Source: JBBRSC01 sp038245795
Lineage (GTDB): Bacteria > Actinomycetota > Acidimicrobiia > Acidimicrobiales > Microtrichaceae
DNA length: 17,582 nucleotides
Assembly: GCA_038245795.1 (NCBI GenBank)
Contig: JBBRSC010000046.1
Span: 1 to 17,582, forward strand
Direction of reading: 5' to 3'
This document shows, piece after piece, positions 7,994-15,266 of this stretch. A model generated the notes under the pieces. The model did no database searches, was not told the origin of the DNA, and saw nothing but the letters and a program-made list of their open reading frames with translations. Each line of letters opens with the position of its first letter. Positions within the stretch are counted from its first letter, which is position 1. Position numbers and translations under genes: made by a program.

Positions 7994-8148
7994 GGCCGGC
8001 GAACTGCCAGCGCTCTCGTTACCTGAGGGGAAGGTCGTGGTGGGGAAGCGGGTATCTCGGTGACCCGGTCGGGCTACGCACGACAAGCCTAACGATGCAC
8101 TGTGACAACGAATTTTGGAGGCGAATCAACCCATTGTCGTCACCGCGC

Positions 8149-8183
8149 GTGGGGATTGCTCGACCGGGTCGCGTGATTGCCAC
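8149..8183. repeat. Degenerate 16-3-16 inverted repeat related to the one at 7292
   Basis: Arms at 8149-8164 (GTGGGGATTGCTCGAC) and 8168-8183 (GTCGCGTGATTGCCAC) flank CGG. Eleven of 16 positions pair Watson-Crick and three more as G-U in a plus-strand RNA. Aligned without gaps to the 35-bp element at 7292-7326, 23 positions match, including GGTCGCGTG and the terminal GTG/CAC. Confidence 0.5.
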
Positions 8184-8184
8184 C

Positions 8185-8235
8185 GTGCGTGAACCGCGCT
8201 GTGCTGCGAACCACGCTGCGCTGCGAACCAGGCTG
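8185..8235. repeat. Three imperfect 17-bp tandem units
   Basis: The units at 8185-8201, 8202-8218 and 8219-8235 share the core GAACC(G/A)(C/G)GCTG. The second and third differ only at the first base and at one internal base. They follow the inverted repeat at 8149-8183 by one base and lie outside any supported gene. Confidence 0.8.
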
Positions 8236-8330
8236 AGCCCCTCGTCGCAGATGCAACAGACGTGGGCCATGTGACCCATTTCCGGCCTTCCGCCTCAACA
8301 TCTCTGTGGGGCCGACGATGGGAATAGACG

Positions 8331-8657
8331 ATGTCGGATGCTTCGGTCCGACTGGTGTCACAACGGGTTCTCATGTCTGCTTCTGGGTCAACACACAGCT
8401 CCTCAACGAAAACCGCTTCGAGCGACGTCCGCAGCGAGCAGGCGTTCGCTGGCGACGGGCCGGCGTGTCCGACGTGCGCGGAGGAACTCGTCGAGATCGA
8501 GCTGCTCATCGACGGCGAGATGTTGACGCTGCGATCGTGTTCGACATGCGATCGTCGGAGTTGGCACCGCGGTGATGAGTGCGTCGAGCTCGGTGGTGTA
8601 CTCGCCGACCTGTCATCGGTCCCCACCCGATACCGACGCGATCTCGCTGGCCGATAG
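8331..8657 (+). CDS. Small zinc-ribbon protein
   Basis: The 108-residue product has a Ser-rich, probably disordered N-terminus and a C-terminal zinc ribbon. CPTC is at 46-49, then an IELLIDGEMLTLRS hairpin, then CSTC at 70-73, followed by DRRSWHRGDECVELGGVL. Two CxxC pairs separated by a beta hairpin are typical of small actinobacterial zinc-ribbon proteins of unknown function found near envelope genes. The ATG at 8331 is preceded by GGGAAT and five bases, so it may be leaderless. The ATG at 8373 is an alternative that would drop 14 residues and keep the whole ribbon. No partner can be named. Confidence 0.7.
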   Translation: MSDASVRLVSQRVLMSASGSTHSSSTKTASSDVRSEQAFAGDGPACPTCAEELVEIELLIDGEMLTLRSCSTCDRRSWHRGDECVELGGVLADLSSVPTRYRRDLAGR

Positions 8658-8670
8658 AGTCATCGGGTTC

Positions 8671-8730
8671 GTCACGTCGTGACGGAGATGCCTGCGGGCA
8701 TCTGACTGGGGCCTCGGGCCTGGATGGCCC
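8671..8730 (+). other. Cluster of three short hairpins before the large membrane gene
   Basis: Three successive perfect stems lie in the 97-bp gap: GTCAC-GTC-GTGAC (8671-8683), AGATGCC-TGCG-GGCATCT (8686-8703) and GGGCC-TGGAT-GGCCC (8716-8730). They could end the zinc-ribbon transcript or form a leader of the next gene. There is no U run and no known riboswitch consensus that I recognise. Confidence 0.5.
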
Positions 8731-8754
8731 ACCGTCGGGTGTCCAGACCTGCGG

Positions 8755-11700
8755 ATGACGTTGAGTAGGTTCGAACCCGTGGATGTCGGAATCCCCCAGC
8801 CGCCCGGACGCCGGTTTCGGGCCAAGGCCGCTCCCACGAACGGTTCCTCCGGCATCGCCGACGTCATCGAACGCGACCGCCTCGACGACGAGCCCGTCGA
8901 CGGCGCCCCCGACAACAGTGATGCCGACAACGGCGACAGCGCCACCGACACATTCGACCCATCCAGCGACCTCCTCGATGAATCGACGACGGACGAGCGA
9001 CCTCTGTGGTGGCCCCTCCGTGAGTATCCCGGCAAGCACACCGCCGATCGATGGACGCAGAATTCCATTTCCGCGTTCGTACTCGCCCTGCTCTGCGGGT
9101 ACGTCCTGTGGGCCGTCCATCCCGAGTGGGTGTTCCAGAACACCACGCCGACCGGCGGCGACATGGGCGCCCACGTCTGGGGCCCCGCCTATTTGCGAGA
9201 TCATCTCCTGCCCAATTTCCGGCTGAGCGGCTGGACGCCAGACTGGTACAACGGGTTCCCCGCCTACACCTTCTACATGGTCATCCCCAGCCTGGTGATC
9301 GTTCTCCTGAGCGTCGGCTTCCTTCCCTGGTGGACGATCCCCCTGGTCGCCGTGGGAGCCATCTGGGTCATCGCCCGGGTCCGCGAGCGGGTCGCCAATC
9401 GAGTGTTCCGGGCACTCGCAACCTTCGGCATCGGTTTCGGCGCGCTACTCATCGTCGAGGTCCCCTACAACGTCGCCTTCAAGCTGGTGGCGATCTCGGG
9501 ACTCGTCTCATTGCCTGCTGCGGTCTGGTGGTTCGGACGAGGGTTGGGACTGCGGTTCGGTGGGCCGGAGCTGATGGCGGTGTCGTCGATCCTCTTCCTG
9601 ATGGACAAGACGCTGTTCTCCATCTACGGCGGCAACGTCGCCTCCACGATGGCTGGCGAGTTCTGCTTCTCGATTGCCCTGTCGCTCTGTTTTTTCTTCC
9701 TCGGCACCATGGCCAAGGGGATACGAACTGGCGAGCACAAGGTCGCAGCGGCGATGTTGCTGTCGTTGGCCGTCCTCTGCCACGCCATCGTTCTTTTCTA
9801 TGCGCTCGCTGGTGCCCTCATCGTCCTGGCGCTCCGTCCAAGCGTGCGGGCGTTTGTCTGGTCTGCGGTCACGGCCACGGTGGCGGGTGCGCTGGCGGCG
9901 TTCTGGTATCTCCCGTTTTTCTTCAACTCCCAGTACCTGAACGACATGGGCTGGGAGAAGTCTGGGCCGCTCCGCACCAACCTGGGGCTCTCGCGAACAC
10001 CCGACCCATTCTCGATCAACCTCGACAGTTCACGGACGTACTGGAAGTTCCTGTTGCCGTTCGGACCGCACTCGTCGGCGACCGGAACGGGAGCAGGCGA
10101 GATCGAGCCCAACATGTTGCACGGCAAAGTGATCTTTGCGTTGGCGCTGATCGGAGCGCTGCTGGCGGTCGCTTTCGTGGTTCGAGCTGGGATTGCGCTG
10201 ACGATGATGGTGATCGTCTCGGGAGTCGCCTTCCGCTTTGCACCGCAAGGTCGATTCTGGAACGCCCGGATCCTGCCGATCTACTACCTCTGCATCTTCC
10301 TGTTGGCGGCGGTGGGAGTGTTCCTGTTGCTCCGATTGCTCTACGGCGTGGTGCAGCGGCTCCTGGTGGACGTTGGGGTCCACGACGAGTCCGAACGATC
10401 GCTGCTGGCCGCGTTCTTTTTGCCCGTCCTCGTTCCGTTGACCACGATCGGGTTGGTGTGGACGTGTGTGACGTGGACATGGCCGTTCTTCGCCCAGGCC
10501 ACGGCGCTCGGTGTGTCATCGACGCTGGTGAAGCTGGTGGGGCCGATGCTGTGGGGGGCGGTTGCGGTGGCGATCGGGATCTCCGTGGCGTTGTTCGTGC
10601 CGGGCCCACGTGAGGTTCGCGCCCTCGCCGGAGTCCTTGGCGCAGGTGTTGCGGGCATCGTTGTCTGGAACCTCGTGGCCGAAGCCGATCAGTGGCGGGC
10701 GACGGTGGCGATCTGGCTGGGGATCGCACTCGTTGTCGGTGCACTGACGCTCCGCACCGGTGCACCCCGCCAGACCGTCCCGTCGACGATCACAGCGTCG
10801 ATCACGGTGGCGATGGCGATGATGGTCGTGTTCGTGGCCCTCGGCATGACGTTCAAGAACCTTCCCGGGGGAGAGCTCACCTCGAACTCCAAGCAGGAGC
10901 AGGTCTTCCGGTGGGGGCCGTTCACATCGCAGTACACAGGTGTGGTCCGGGGCTGGGCCGAGTACAACTTCCGCGGACTCGAGAACAAGACCGACGGCGC
11001 CAGCGTGAGTTACACCAACGAGTTCTTCGCCATCGTCAATGAGATGAAGCGGGTCGGTGAGACCAACGGCTGCGGACGCACCATGTGGGAGTACGACGAG
11101 AAGAAGCAGGGCTCCTACGGCACGCCGATGGCCTTCATGATGTTCCCCTACTTCACCAACGGATGCATTGGGAGCCAGGAAGGCCTCTACTTCGAAGCGT
11201 CTGCGACCACGCCGTATCACTTCCTCATGCAGGACGAGTTGTCGGCGTCGTGCTCGTGCGCGCAGCGCTTCGACATCTTCGGGAAAAAGCCAGCGCCCTA
11301 CGCGGGATTCAATCTGGACCTCGGGATCCGACACATGCAGATGATGGGCATCCGCTACTACCTGGCCGTGTCCGACGTGGCGAAGAACGCCGCGGCGCTT
11401 GATCCGCGGCTGAGCAAGGTCGGCGAGAGCGGCCCGTACGTCGCGTATGCCGTGGCGGACGCCCCGATGGTTCGAGGTCTCGATGCGCTCCCGGAGGTCT
11501 GGCCCAAGATCGATGACGAGCCCTTGGATCGGGTCGGACCAACGTCGCAGTGGTTCCTCGATCCCAGCCGCTGGGATGTCATCCCGGCCACTGACGGGCC
11601 GGCAAATTGGCCCCGCAATACCGCTCCGGTTCCGCCCCGTCACGATTCGCTCGATGCTGACATGTTGGTCAAGGTCAAGACCGCGCTGGCTGACCCGGCG

Positions 11701-12405
11701 ACGTTCCTGAACACGGGGATCGATCCGGCGACGCTCGACGATGTCATCGAAGCAACTGAGCGCGAACGGATATTGGATCCGCTCCCGCCGGCGCTGCCGA
11801 CACAGTCAGTCCGCCAGGCCCAGGTGTCCGACATCAAAGAATCCGACGACACCATCAGCTTCACCGTCGATCAGCCCGGCACCCCCGTACTCGTGACCAC
11901 CTCGTTCTTCCCGAACTGGGAGGCCACCGGGGCCAACGGTCCGTGGCGCGTGGCACCCAACATGATGGTCGTGGTCCCCACGTCCAACCAGGTCACGTTG
12001 TATTACGGGCGATCGCCAATCGAGGTGGGCTCGATGCTGCTCACGCTCCTAGGAATCGGACTGTTGTTGTTCCTGATCCGGTTGGGGTCGAAGCGCTTCG
12101 CCGGGGCCGGCGTCGAGTTCTGGGGCGAGCGGGACGAGGACACACCGGTCGGACCCGTTCATCGTTCGCTGGAGTCCTGGCGTCGACGCGAGGCAGCTCG
12201 GTACGCGGAGTCCGCCGCCAGCCCCGACACGGCGAGTACGCAATCGGTGTCTGACACACTCACACTCGAGGAACCTGACTCGCTCGCGCACGACACACCT
12301 GACTCGTCGCCAAGTGATTCCGACGAGCCACGTCCGACCATCATCGAACGACCGAGCGCGGGCACCGACGATCCAGGCGACGCGGGGTTCGTTCCGCCCG
12401 CATGA
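8755..12405 (+). CDS. Large polytopic GT-C-like membrane protein with PTPS-related domain
   Basis: The 1216-residue product has an acidic, disordered N-terminus (about 1-95), some 15 hydrophobic segments from about 105 to 710, a large probably extracytoplasmic domain (about 715-1090), one last membrane segment near 1100 and an acidic Ser/Asp-rich tail. TGGDMGAHVWGP at 133-144, with Asp136 just after the first membrane segment, resembles the first-loop acidic motif of GT-C glycosyltransferases. GGNVASTMAGEF further on matches membrane proteins annotated as '6-pyruvoyl-tetrahydropterin synthase-related' (PF10131). The likely role is transfer of a sugar from a polyprenyl-phosphate carrier outside the membrane; the acceptor is unknown. 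The name does not imply pterin synthesis. The ATG at 8755 has no clear ribosome site; the GTG at 8779 is an alternative. The stop overlaps the next start as ATGA, so it is coupled to the GtrA-GT2 gene. Confidence 0.75.
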   Translation: MTLSRFEPVDVGIPQPPGRRFRAKAAPTNGSSGIADVIERDRLDDEPVDGAPDNSDADNGDSATDTFDPSSDLLDESTTDERPLWWPLREYPGKHTADRWTQNSISAFVLALLCGYVLWAVHPEWVFQNTTPTGGDMGAHVWGPAYLRDHLLPNFRLSGWTPDWYNGFPAYTFYMVIPSLVIVLLSVGFLPWWTIPLVAVGAIWVIARVRERVANRVFRALATFGIGFGALLIVEVPYNVAFKLVAISGLVSLPAAVWWFGRGLGLRFGGPELMAVSSILFLMDKTLFSIYGGNVASTMAGEFCFSIALSLCFFFLGTMAKGIRTGEHKVAAAMLLSLAVLCHAIVLFYALAGALIVLALRPSVRAFVWSAVTATVAGALAAFWYLPFFFNSQYLNDMGWEKSGPLRTNLGLSRTPDPFSINLDSSRTYWKFLLPFGPHSSATGTGAGEIEPNMLHGKVIFALALIGALLAVAFVVRAGIALTMMVIVSGVAFRFAPQGRFWNARILPIYYLCIFLLAAVGVFLLLRLLYGVVQRLLVDVGVHDESERSLLAAFFLPVLVPLTTIGLVWTCVTWTWPFFAQATALGVSSTLVKLVGPMLWGAVAVAIGISVALFVPGPREVRALAGVLGAGVAGIVVWNLVAEADQWRATVAIWLGIALVVGALTLRTGAPRQTVPSTITASITVAMAMMVVFVALGMTFKNLPGGELTSNSKQEQVFRWGPFTSQYTGVVRGWAEYNFRGLENKTDGASVSYTNEFFAIVNEMKRVGETNGCGRTMWEYDEKKQGSYGTPMAFMMFPYFTNGCIGSQEGLYFEASATTPYHFLMQDELSASCSCAQRFDIFGKKPAPYAGFNLDLGIRHMQMMGIRYYLAVSDVAKNAAALDPRLSKVGESGPYVAYAVADAPMVRGLDALPEVWPKIDDEPLDRVGPTSQWFLDPSRWDVIPATDGPANWPRNTAPVPPRHDSLDADMLVKVKTALADPATFLNTGIDPATLDDVIEATERERILDPLPPALPTQSVRQAQVSDIKESDDTISFTVDQPGTPVLVTTSFFPNWEATGANGPWRVAPNMMVVVPTSNQVTLYYGRSPIEVGSMLLTLLGIGLLLFLIRLGSKRFAGAGVEFWGERDEDTPVGPVHRSLESWRRREAARYAESAASPDTASTQSVSDTLTLEEPDSLAHDTPDSSPSDSDEPRPTIIERPSAGTDDPGDAGFVPPA

Positions 12406-13592
12406 GGTTCCTCCGACGCTTTCTTGCGGTCGGCTCGGTGTCGACGCTGATCGACGTCTCGCTCCTGCTGAACCTGGTGTTGTTCGTCGGTTGGAATCCC
12501 GTCATCGCCGACGTCACAGCCGTCACGGTGGCCACGATCGTCTCGTTCATCGGGCACCGGCGACTGTCCTTCGCCGGGGCACCGGGGCGTCGGTGGTACC
12601 GGAATATCGGCCGCTATGCCCTTTCGGCAACGACCGCCGGACTCGTTGACGTCGTGGTGTTGTGGGCGGTGCTCGGCGGGTCGAGTGATCCCGAGGCCCT
12701 GACGCTGGTTCCTGCCAAAGCCGTCTCGGTGGCGGCCGCGTTGCTCGTCCGGGTCGTGTTCTTCCGGAAGGCGATGTTCGAGGCCATCCGCTCGGATCAG
12801 CAGTCGCCAGCGAACCGGGGTCAGGCCGACGGTGAACTCCGGCTGTCCGTGGTGATTCCTGCGTACCGCGAAGAGGACGGGATCGGACCAACGTTGGCGC
12901 GGGTCGAGCGGGCTCTCGGCGCGCTGCGTCACGATGGAGGGTTCGAAGTGATCGTCGTCGACGACGGCTCGGGTGATGCGACGGCCGACGCCGCTAGCGC
13001 AGCCGGAGCAGATGTCGTGATCCGTCTGGCGGAGAATCGCGGCAAGGGCGCTGCGGTCCGGGCGGGGATGCTCGAAGCGCGCGGTCGGTGTATCGCGTTC
13101 ACGGACGCCGATCTCTCCTACGCTCCCGAGCAGATTCTCGGCCTGATGGAACAGATCGAGGATGGCTGGGATGTGGTCGTCGGGAGTCGCCGTCATACTG
13201 AGGCCCGCACGTTGGTCGCGGCTGGGCGGTTACGCGAGATCGGCGGGCGCGTCATCAACCTCTTCACGTCGATCGTGCTGCTCGGCCAATATCGGGACAC
13301 CCAGTGCGGACTCAAGGCCTTCCGGAGCGATGTTGCGCACGTGGTCTTCGAGCGGTGTCAGATCGATCGGTTCGCGTTCGATGTGGAGCTTTTCCATCTC
13401 GTCGAGCGCTATCGCTTCACGTTGACCGAGGCGCCCGTCGAGATCGTCAATTCGGCCCGCTCGACGGTGCACGTGGTGCGCGACGCCGGACGTTTGATTC
13501 GAGATCTCTTCCGCATTCGGGCCATTGGGCGTGCCGGCGGCTACGAGATCTCCGTGGCCGACTTGCCCGACAGTCTTCGGCCAATTTCGTGA
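12402..13592 (+). CDS. GtrA-like / GT2 fusion, probable polyprenyl-phosphate sugar synthase
   Basis: Residues 1-125 form a GtrA-like four-helix membrane domain (RRFLAVGSVSTLIDVSLL at the N-terminus, SFIGHRRLSF at 48-57). Residues 147-396 form a GT2 domain with VVIPAYREEDG at 150-160, VVDDGSGD at 185-192, the DAD motif at 235-237 and DTQCGLKAFR at 299-308. The last motif is typical of dolichyl-phosphate beta-glucosyltransferase (ALG5) and related polyprenyl-phosphate hexose synthases. GtrA proteins are thought to help flip the lipid-linked sugar. A single chain could thus make and translocate the donor used by the GT-C-like protein encoded just upstream, with which it overlaps by 4 bp. Glucose versus mannose cannot be decided. 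In the fusions I know, GtrA more often follows the GT2 domain; here it comes first. Confidence 0.85.
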   Translation: MRFLRRFLAVGSVSTLIDVSLLLNLVLFVGWNPVIADVTAVTVATIVSFIGHRRLSFAGAPGRRWYRNIGRYALSATTAGLVDVVVLWAVLGGSSDPEALTLVPAKAVSVAAALLVRVVFFRKAMFEAIRSDQQSPANRGQADGELRLSVVIPAYREEDGIGPTLARVERALGALRHDGGFEVIVVDDGSGDATADAASAAGADVVIRLAENRGKGAAVRAGMLEARGRCIAFTDADLSYAPEQILGLMEQIEDGWDVVVGSRRHTEARTLVAAGRLREIGGRVINLFTSIVLLGQYRDTQCGLKAFRSDVAHVVFERCQIDRFAFDVELFHLVERYRFTLTEAPVEIVNSARSTVHVVRDAGRLIRDLFRIRAIGRAGGYEISVADLPDSLRPIS

Positions 13593-13596
13593 CGTC

Positions 13597-13602
13597 TACG
13601 AT
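13597..13602 (+). promoter_or_regulatory. Putative -10 box for leaderless manB transcript
   Basis: TACGAT ends eight bases before the ATG at 13611, placing the likely first transcribed base at the start codon. There is no Shine-Dalgarno sequence before this ATG. The box lies in the 18-bp gap after the GT2 gene, so manB may have its own promoter as well as read-through. The -35 region is weak. Confidence 0.5.
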
Positions 13603-13610
13603 GCCCCCTC

Positions 13611-14972
13611 ATGGCAGACCTCGCAGAGCGATTCGGATCGATTTTCAAGGCCTATGACGTCCGGGGGCTCGTCCCTGAACAGTTCGACGTAGAGATGGCT
13701 GGCCGGGTCGGTGCTGCGTTTGCCCGGTTCGTTCTCGACGAAGATCCAACGATGTCGAGAGTCCTGGTGGCCCGGGACATGCGACCATCGGGGGTCGACA
13801 TGGTGGCGGCGTTCGCAGTCGGTGTCCGCTCGCAGGGTATCGATCTCATCGATCTTGGGCTGGGGTCCACTGACCTGTTGTATTTCGCAGCTGGCAGCCT
13901 CGATGCGCCGGGCGCCATGTTCACCGCCTCCCACAATCCCGCCCAATACAACGGCATCAAGTTCTGTCGATCGGGTGCCCGCCCAGTCGGTGAGGAATCC
14001 GGCCTGATGGCTATTCGCGATCTCGCGATCACTGGCGTTGCGCCGACGGCGACCGCCGGTCAGCAGCATTCGATGGACCTGCTCGACGCATTTGCCGAGC
14101 ACGTTCGCGGCTTCGTCGACATCTCGGTATTGAAGCCCCTGAAGGTCGTCGCCGACACCGCCAACGGGATGGGCGGGCTGGTGGTCCCGGCCGTCTTCTC
14201 GAAGCTGCCGTTCGAGCTCGACATGTTGTTCCCGGAACTGGATGGCACCTTCCCGAACCATCCAGCGGACCCCATCCAGCCGGAGAACCAGGAAGATCTC
14301 CGGCGACGGGTTCTCGAGATCGGTGCCGATGTCGGATTGGCCTTCGATGGCGACGCCGATCGGGTGTTCCTAGTGGATGAGTTGGGCAGCGGACTGTCGG
14401 GATCGACGACGACCGCGATCCTCGCCGATGCGCTCGTGCGACGCGCTGGTGGTGGCAAGGTCGTCTACAACCTGATTTGTTCGAAAGCCGTTCCCGAGGT
14501 CATTCGCGAAGCGGGCGGTGAGCCGATTCGAAGCCGGGTGGGTCACAGCTTCATCAAATCGGTGATGGCCGAGACGGGCGCGATCTTCGGCGGGGAGCAC
14601 TCGGCGCACTACTACTTCGCTGGAAACTACCGGGCTGATTCGGGGCTCATCGCGGCAGTCCTGGTGCTGGAACAGATGTGTCTCCGCGGCCTGAAACTCT
14701 CCGAACTTCGTGCGCCCTACGAGCGCTACGCGGCGTCGGGAGAGATCAACACGAAGGTCGCCGACACCTCGGTGGTGATCGAACGTGTCGCTCACGCCTA
14801 CGCGGCGATGTCGCAGGACCGTCTCGACGGGCTCACCGTCGATGCGGGCGACTGGTGGTTCAATTTGCGTGCGTCCAACACCGAACCGCTCCTGAGACTC
14901 AACCTCGAGGCGGCCACCACCGCCGAGGTCGCACAACGGGTGGCTGAGGTCACGGCGCACTTCGAGGCCTGA
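13611..14972 (+). CDS. manB: Phosphomannomutase / phosphoglucomutase
   Basis: The enzyme interconverts hexose 6-phosphate and hexose 1-phosphate (mannose and probably glucose), feeding GDP-mannose and other nucleotide sugars in the cytoplasm. The 453-residue length is normal for the alpha-D-phosphohexomutase family. All four signatures are present: the phosphoserine loop TASHNP at 105-110 (Ser107), the metal loop DGDADR at 246-251, the sugar-binding GEHSAHYYF at 328-336 and the phosphate-binding RASNTEP at 420-426. The early KAYDVRG at 13-19 is also typical. The ATG at 13611 fits the family start and a leaderless promoter. The downstream Trm112-like and SIS isomerase genes repeat the usual actinobacterial order. 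Mannose versus glucose preference cannot be read from sequence. Confidence 0.93.
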   Translation: MADLAERFGSIFKAYDVRGLVPEQFDVEMAGRVGAAFARFVLDEDPTMSRVLVARDMRPSGVDMVAAFAVGVRSQGIDLIDLGLGSTDLLYFAAGSLDAPGAMFTASHNPAQYNGIKFCRSGARPVGEESGLMAIRDLAITGVAPTATAGQQHSMDLLDAFAEHVRGFVDISVLKPLKVVADTANGMGGLVVPAVFSKLPFELDMLFPELDGTFPNHPADPIQPENQEDLRRRVLEIGADVGLAFDGDADRVFLVDELGSGLSGSTTTAILADALVRRAGGGKVVYNLICSKAVPEVIREAGGEPIRSRVGHSFIKSVMAETGAIFGGEHSAHYYFAGNYRADSGLIAAVLVLEQMCLRGLKLSELRAPYERYAASGEINTKVADTSVVIERVAHAYAAMSQDRLDGLTVDAGDWWFNLRASNTEPLLRLNLEAATTAEVAQRVAEVTAHFEA

Positions 14973-15004
14973 GGTCGCGTTCGCCCGGTGTCTGTGGGCC
15001 ATGA

Positions 15005-15010
15005 GAGAAT
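15005..15010 (+). promoter_or_regulatory. Putative -10 box for leaderless Trm112-like gene
   Basis: GAGAAT ends six bases before the ATG at 15017, again with no ribosome site between. The box lies in the 44-bp gap after manB. It gives a possible internal promoter for the Trm112-like and isomerase genes. Confidence 0.4.
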
Positions 15011-15016
15011 GCCGCC

Positions 15017-15265
15017 ATGGCCATCGCTGACACGTCATTGCTGGAATTCCTCGCGTGCCCGGAGGACAAAGGTCCGCTGTGGTACTTCGCTGACGAGGAT
15101 TCGCTCTACAACCCGAGACTGCACCGCCGGTATTCGATCCGCGACGGGATTCCCGTCCTGCTGATCGATGACGCCGAGTCGGTGGCACCGAAGGAGCACG
15201 ATCGGCTGATGGCCAAGGCGGAAACCGATGGCGTCCAGCCCAACTTCGAGGCGAGCGACGCCTGA
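15017..15265 (+). CDS. Trm112-family small protein lacking most zinc cysteines
   Basis: The 82-residue product matches the bacterial Trm112/YcaR-like family in LLEFLACPEDKGPLWY (residues 8-23) and in the C-terminal YSIRDGIPVLLIDDAE. Canonical members bind zinc through CPxC and a second cysteine pair; here only Cys14 remains, with CPED in place of CPxC and no cysteine in YNPRLHRRY. The fold is probably kept without the metal. In eukaryotes and archaea Trm112 activates methyltransferases. The bacterial role beside manB and the SIS isomerase is unknown, though the neighbourhood is conserved in actinobacteria. The stop is one base before the next GTG start, so translation is probably coupled. Confidence 0.88.
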   Translation: MAIADTSLLEFLACPEDKGPLWYFADEDSLYNPRLHRRYSIRDGIPVLLIDDAESVAPKEHDRLMAKAETDGVQPNFEASDA

Positions 15266-15266
15266 C

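Larger units (their letters stand above)
7979..8330. other. Intergenic region with repeats, no supported gene
   Basis: These 352 bp separate the divergent HNH and zinc-ribbon genes. They hold the HNH ribosome site (7986-7993, minus strand), a TAGGCT -10-like box on the minus strand (8086-8091), a degenerate 16-3-16 inverted repeat (8149-8183) and three 17-bp tandem units (8185-8235). Part of it (about 8100-8140) is visibly richer in A/T than the flanking genes. Open frames here show no recognisable protein. Confidence 0.7.

Noticed and set aside
8019..8279. Minus-strand open frame of 86 residues beginning MGHMAHVCCICDEG
   Set aside because: It runs through the tandem and inverted repeats, resembles no family I recognise, and has no ribosome site. 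The CCIC motif alone is not enough.
8768..8778. GGTTCGAACCC resembling a tRNA T-loop
   Set aside because: It lies inside the start of the large membrane gene, the flanking bases do not form a T-arm stem, and no acceptor or anticodon stem is found on either strand.
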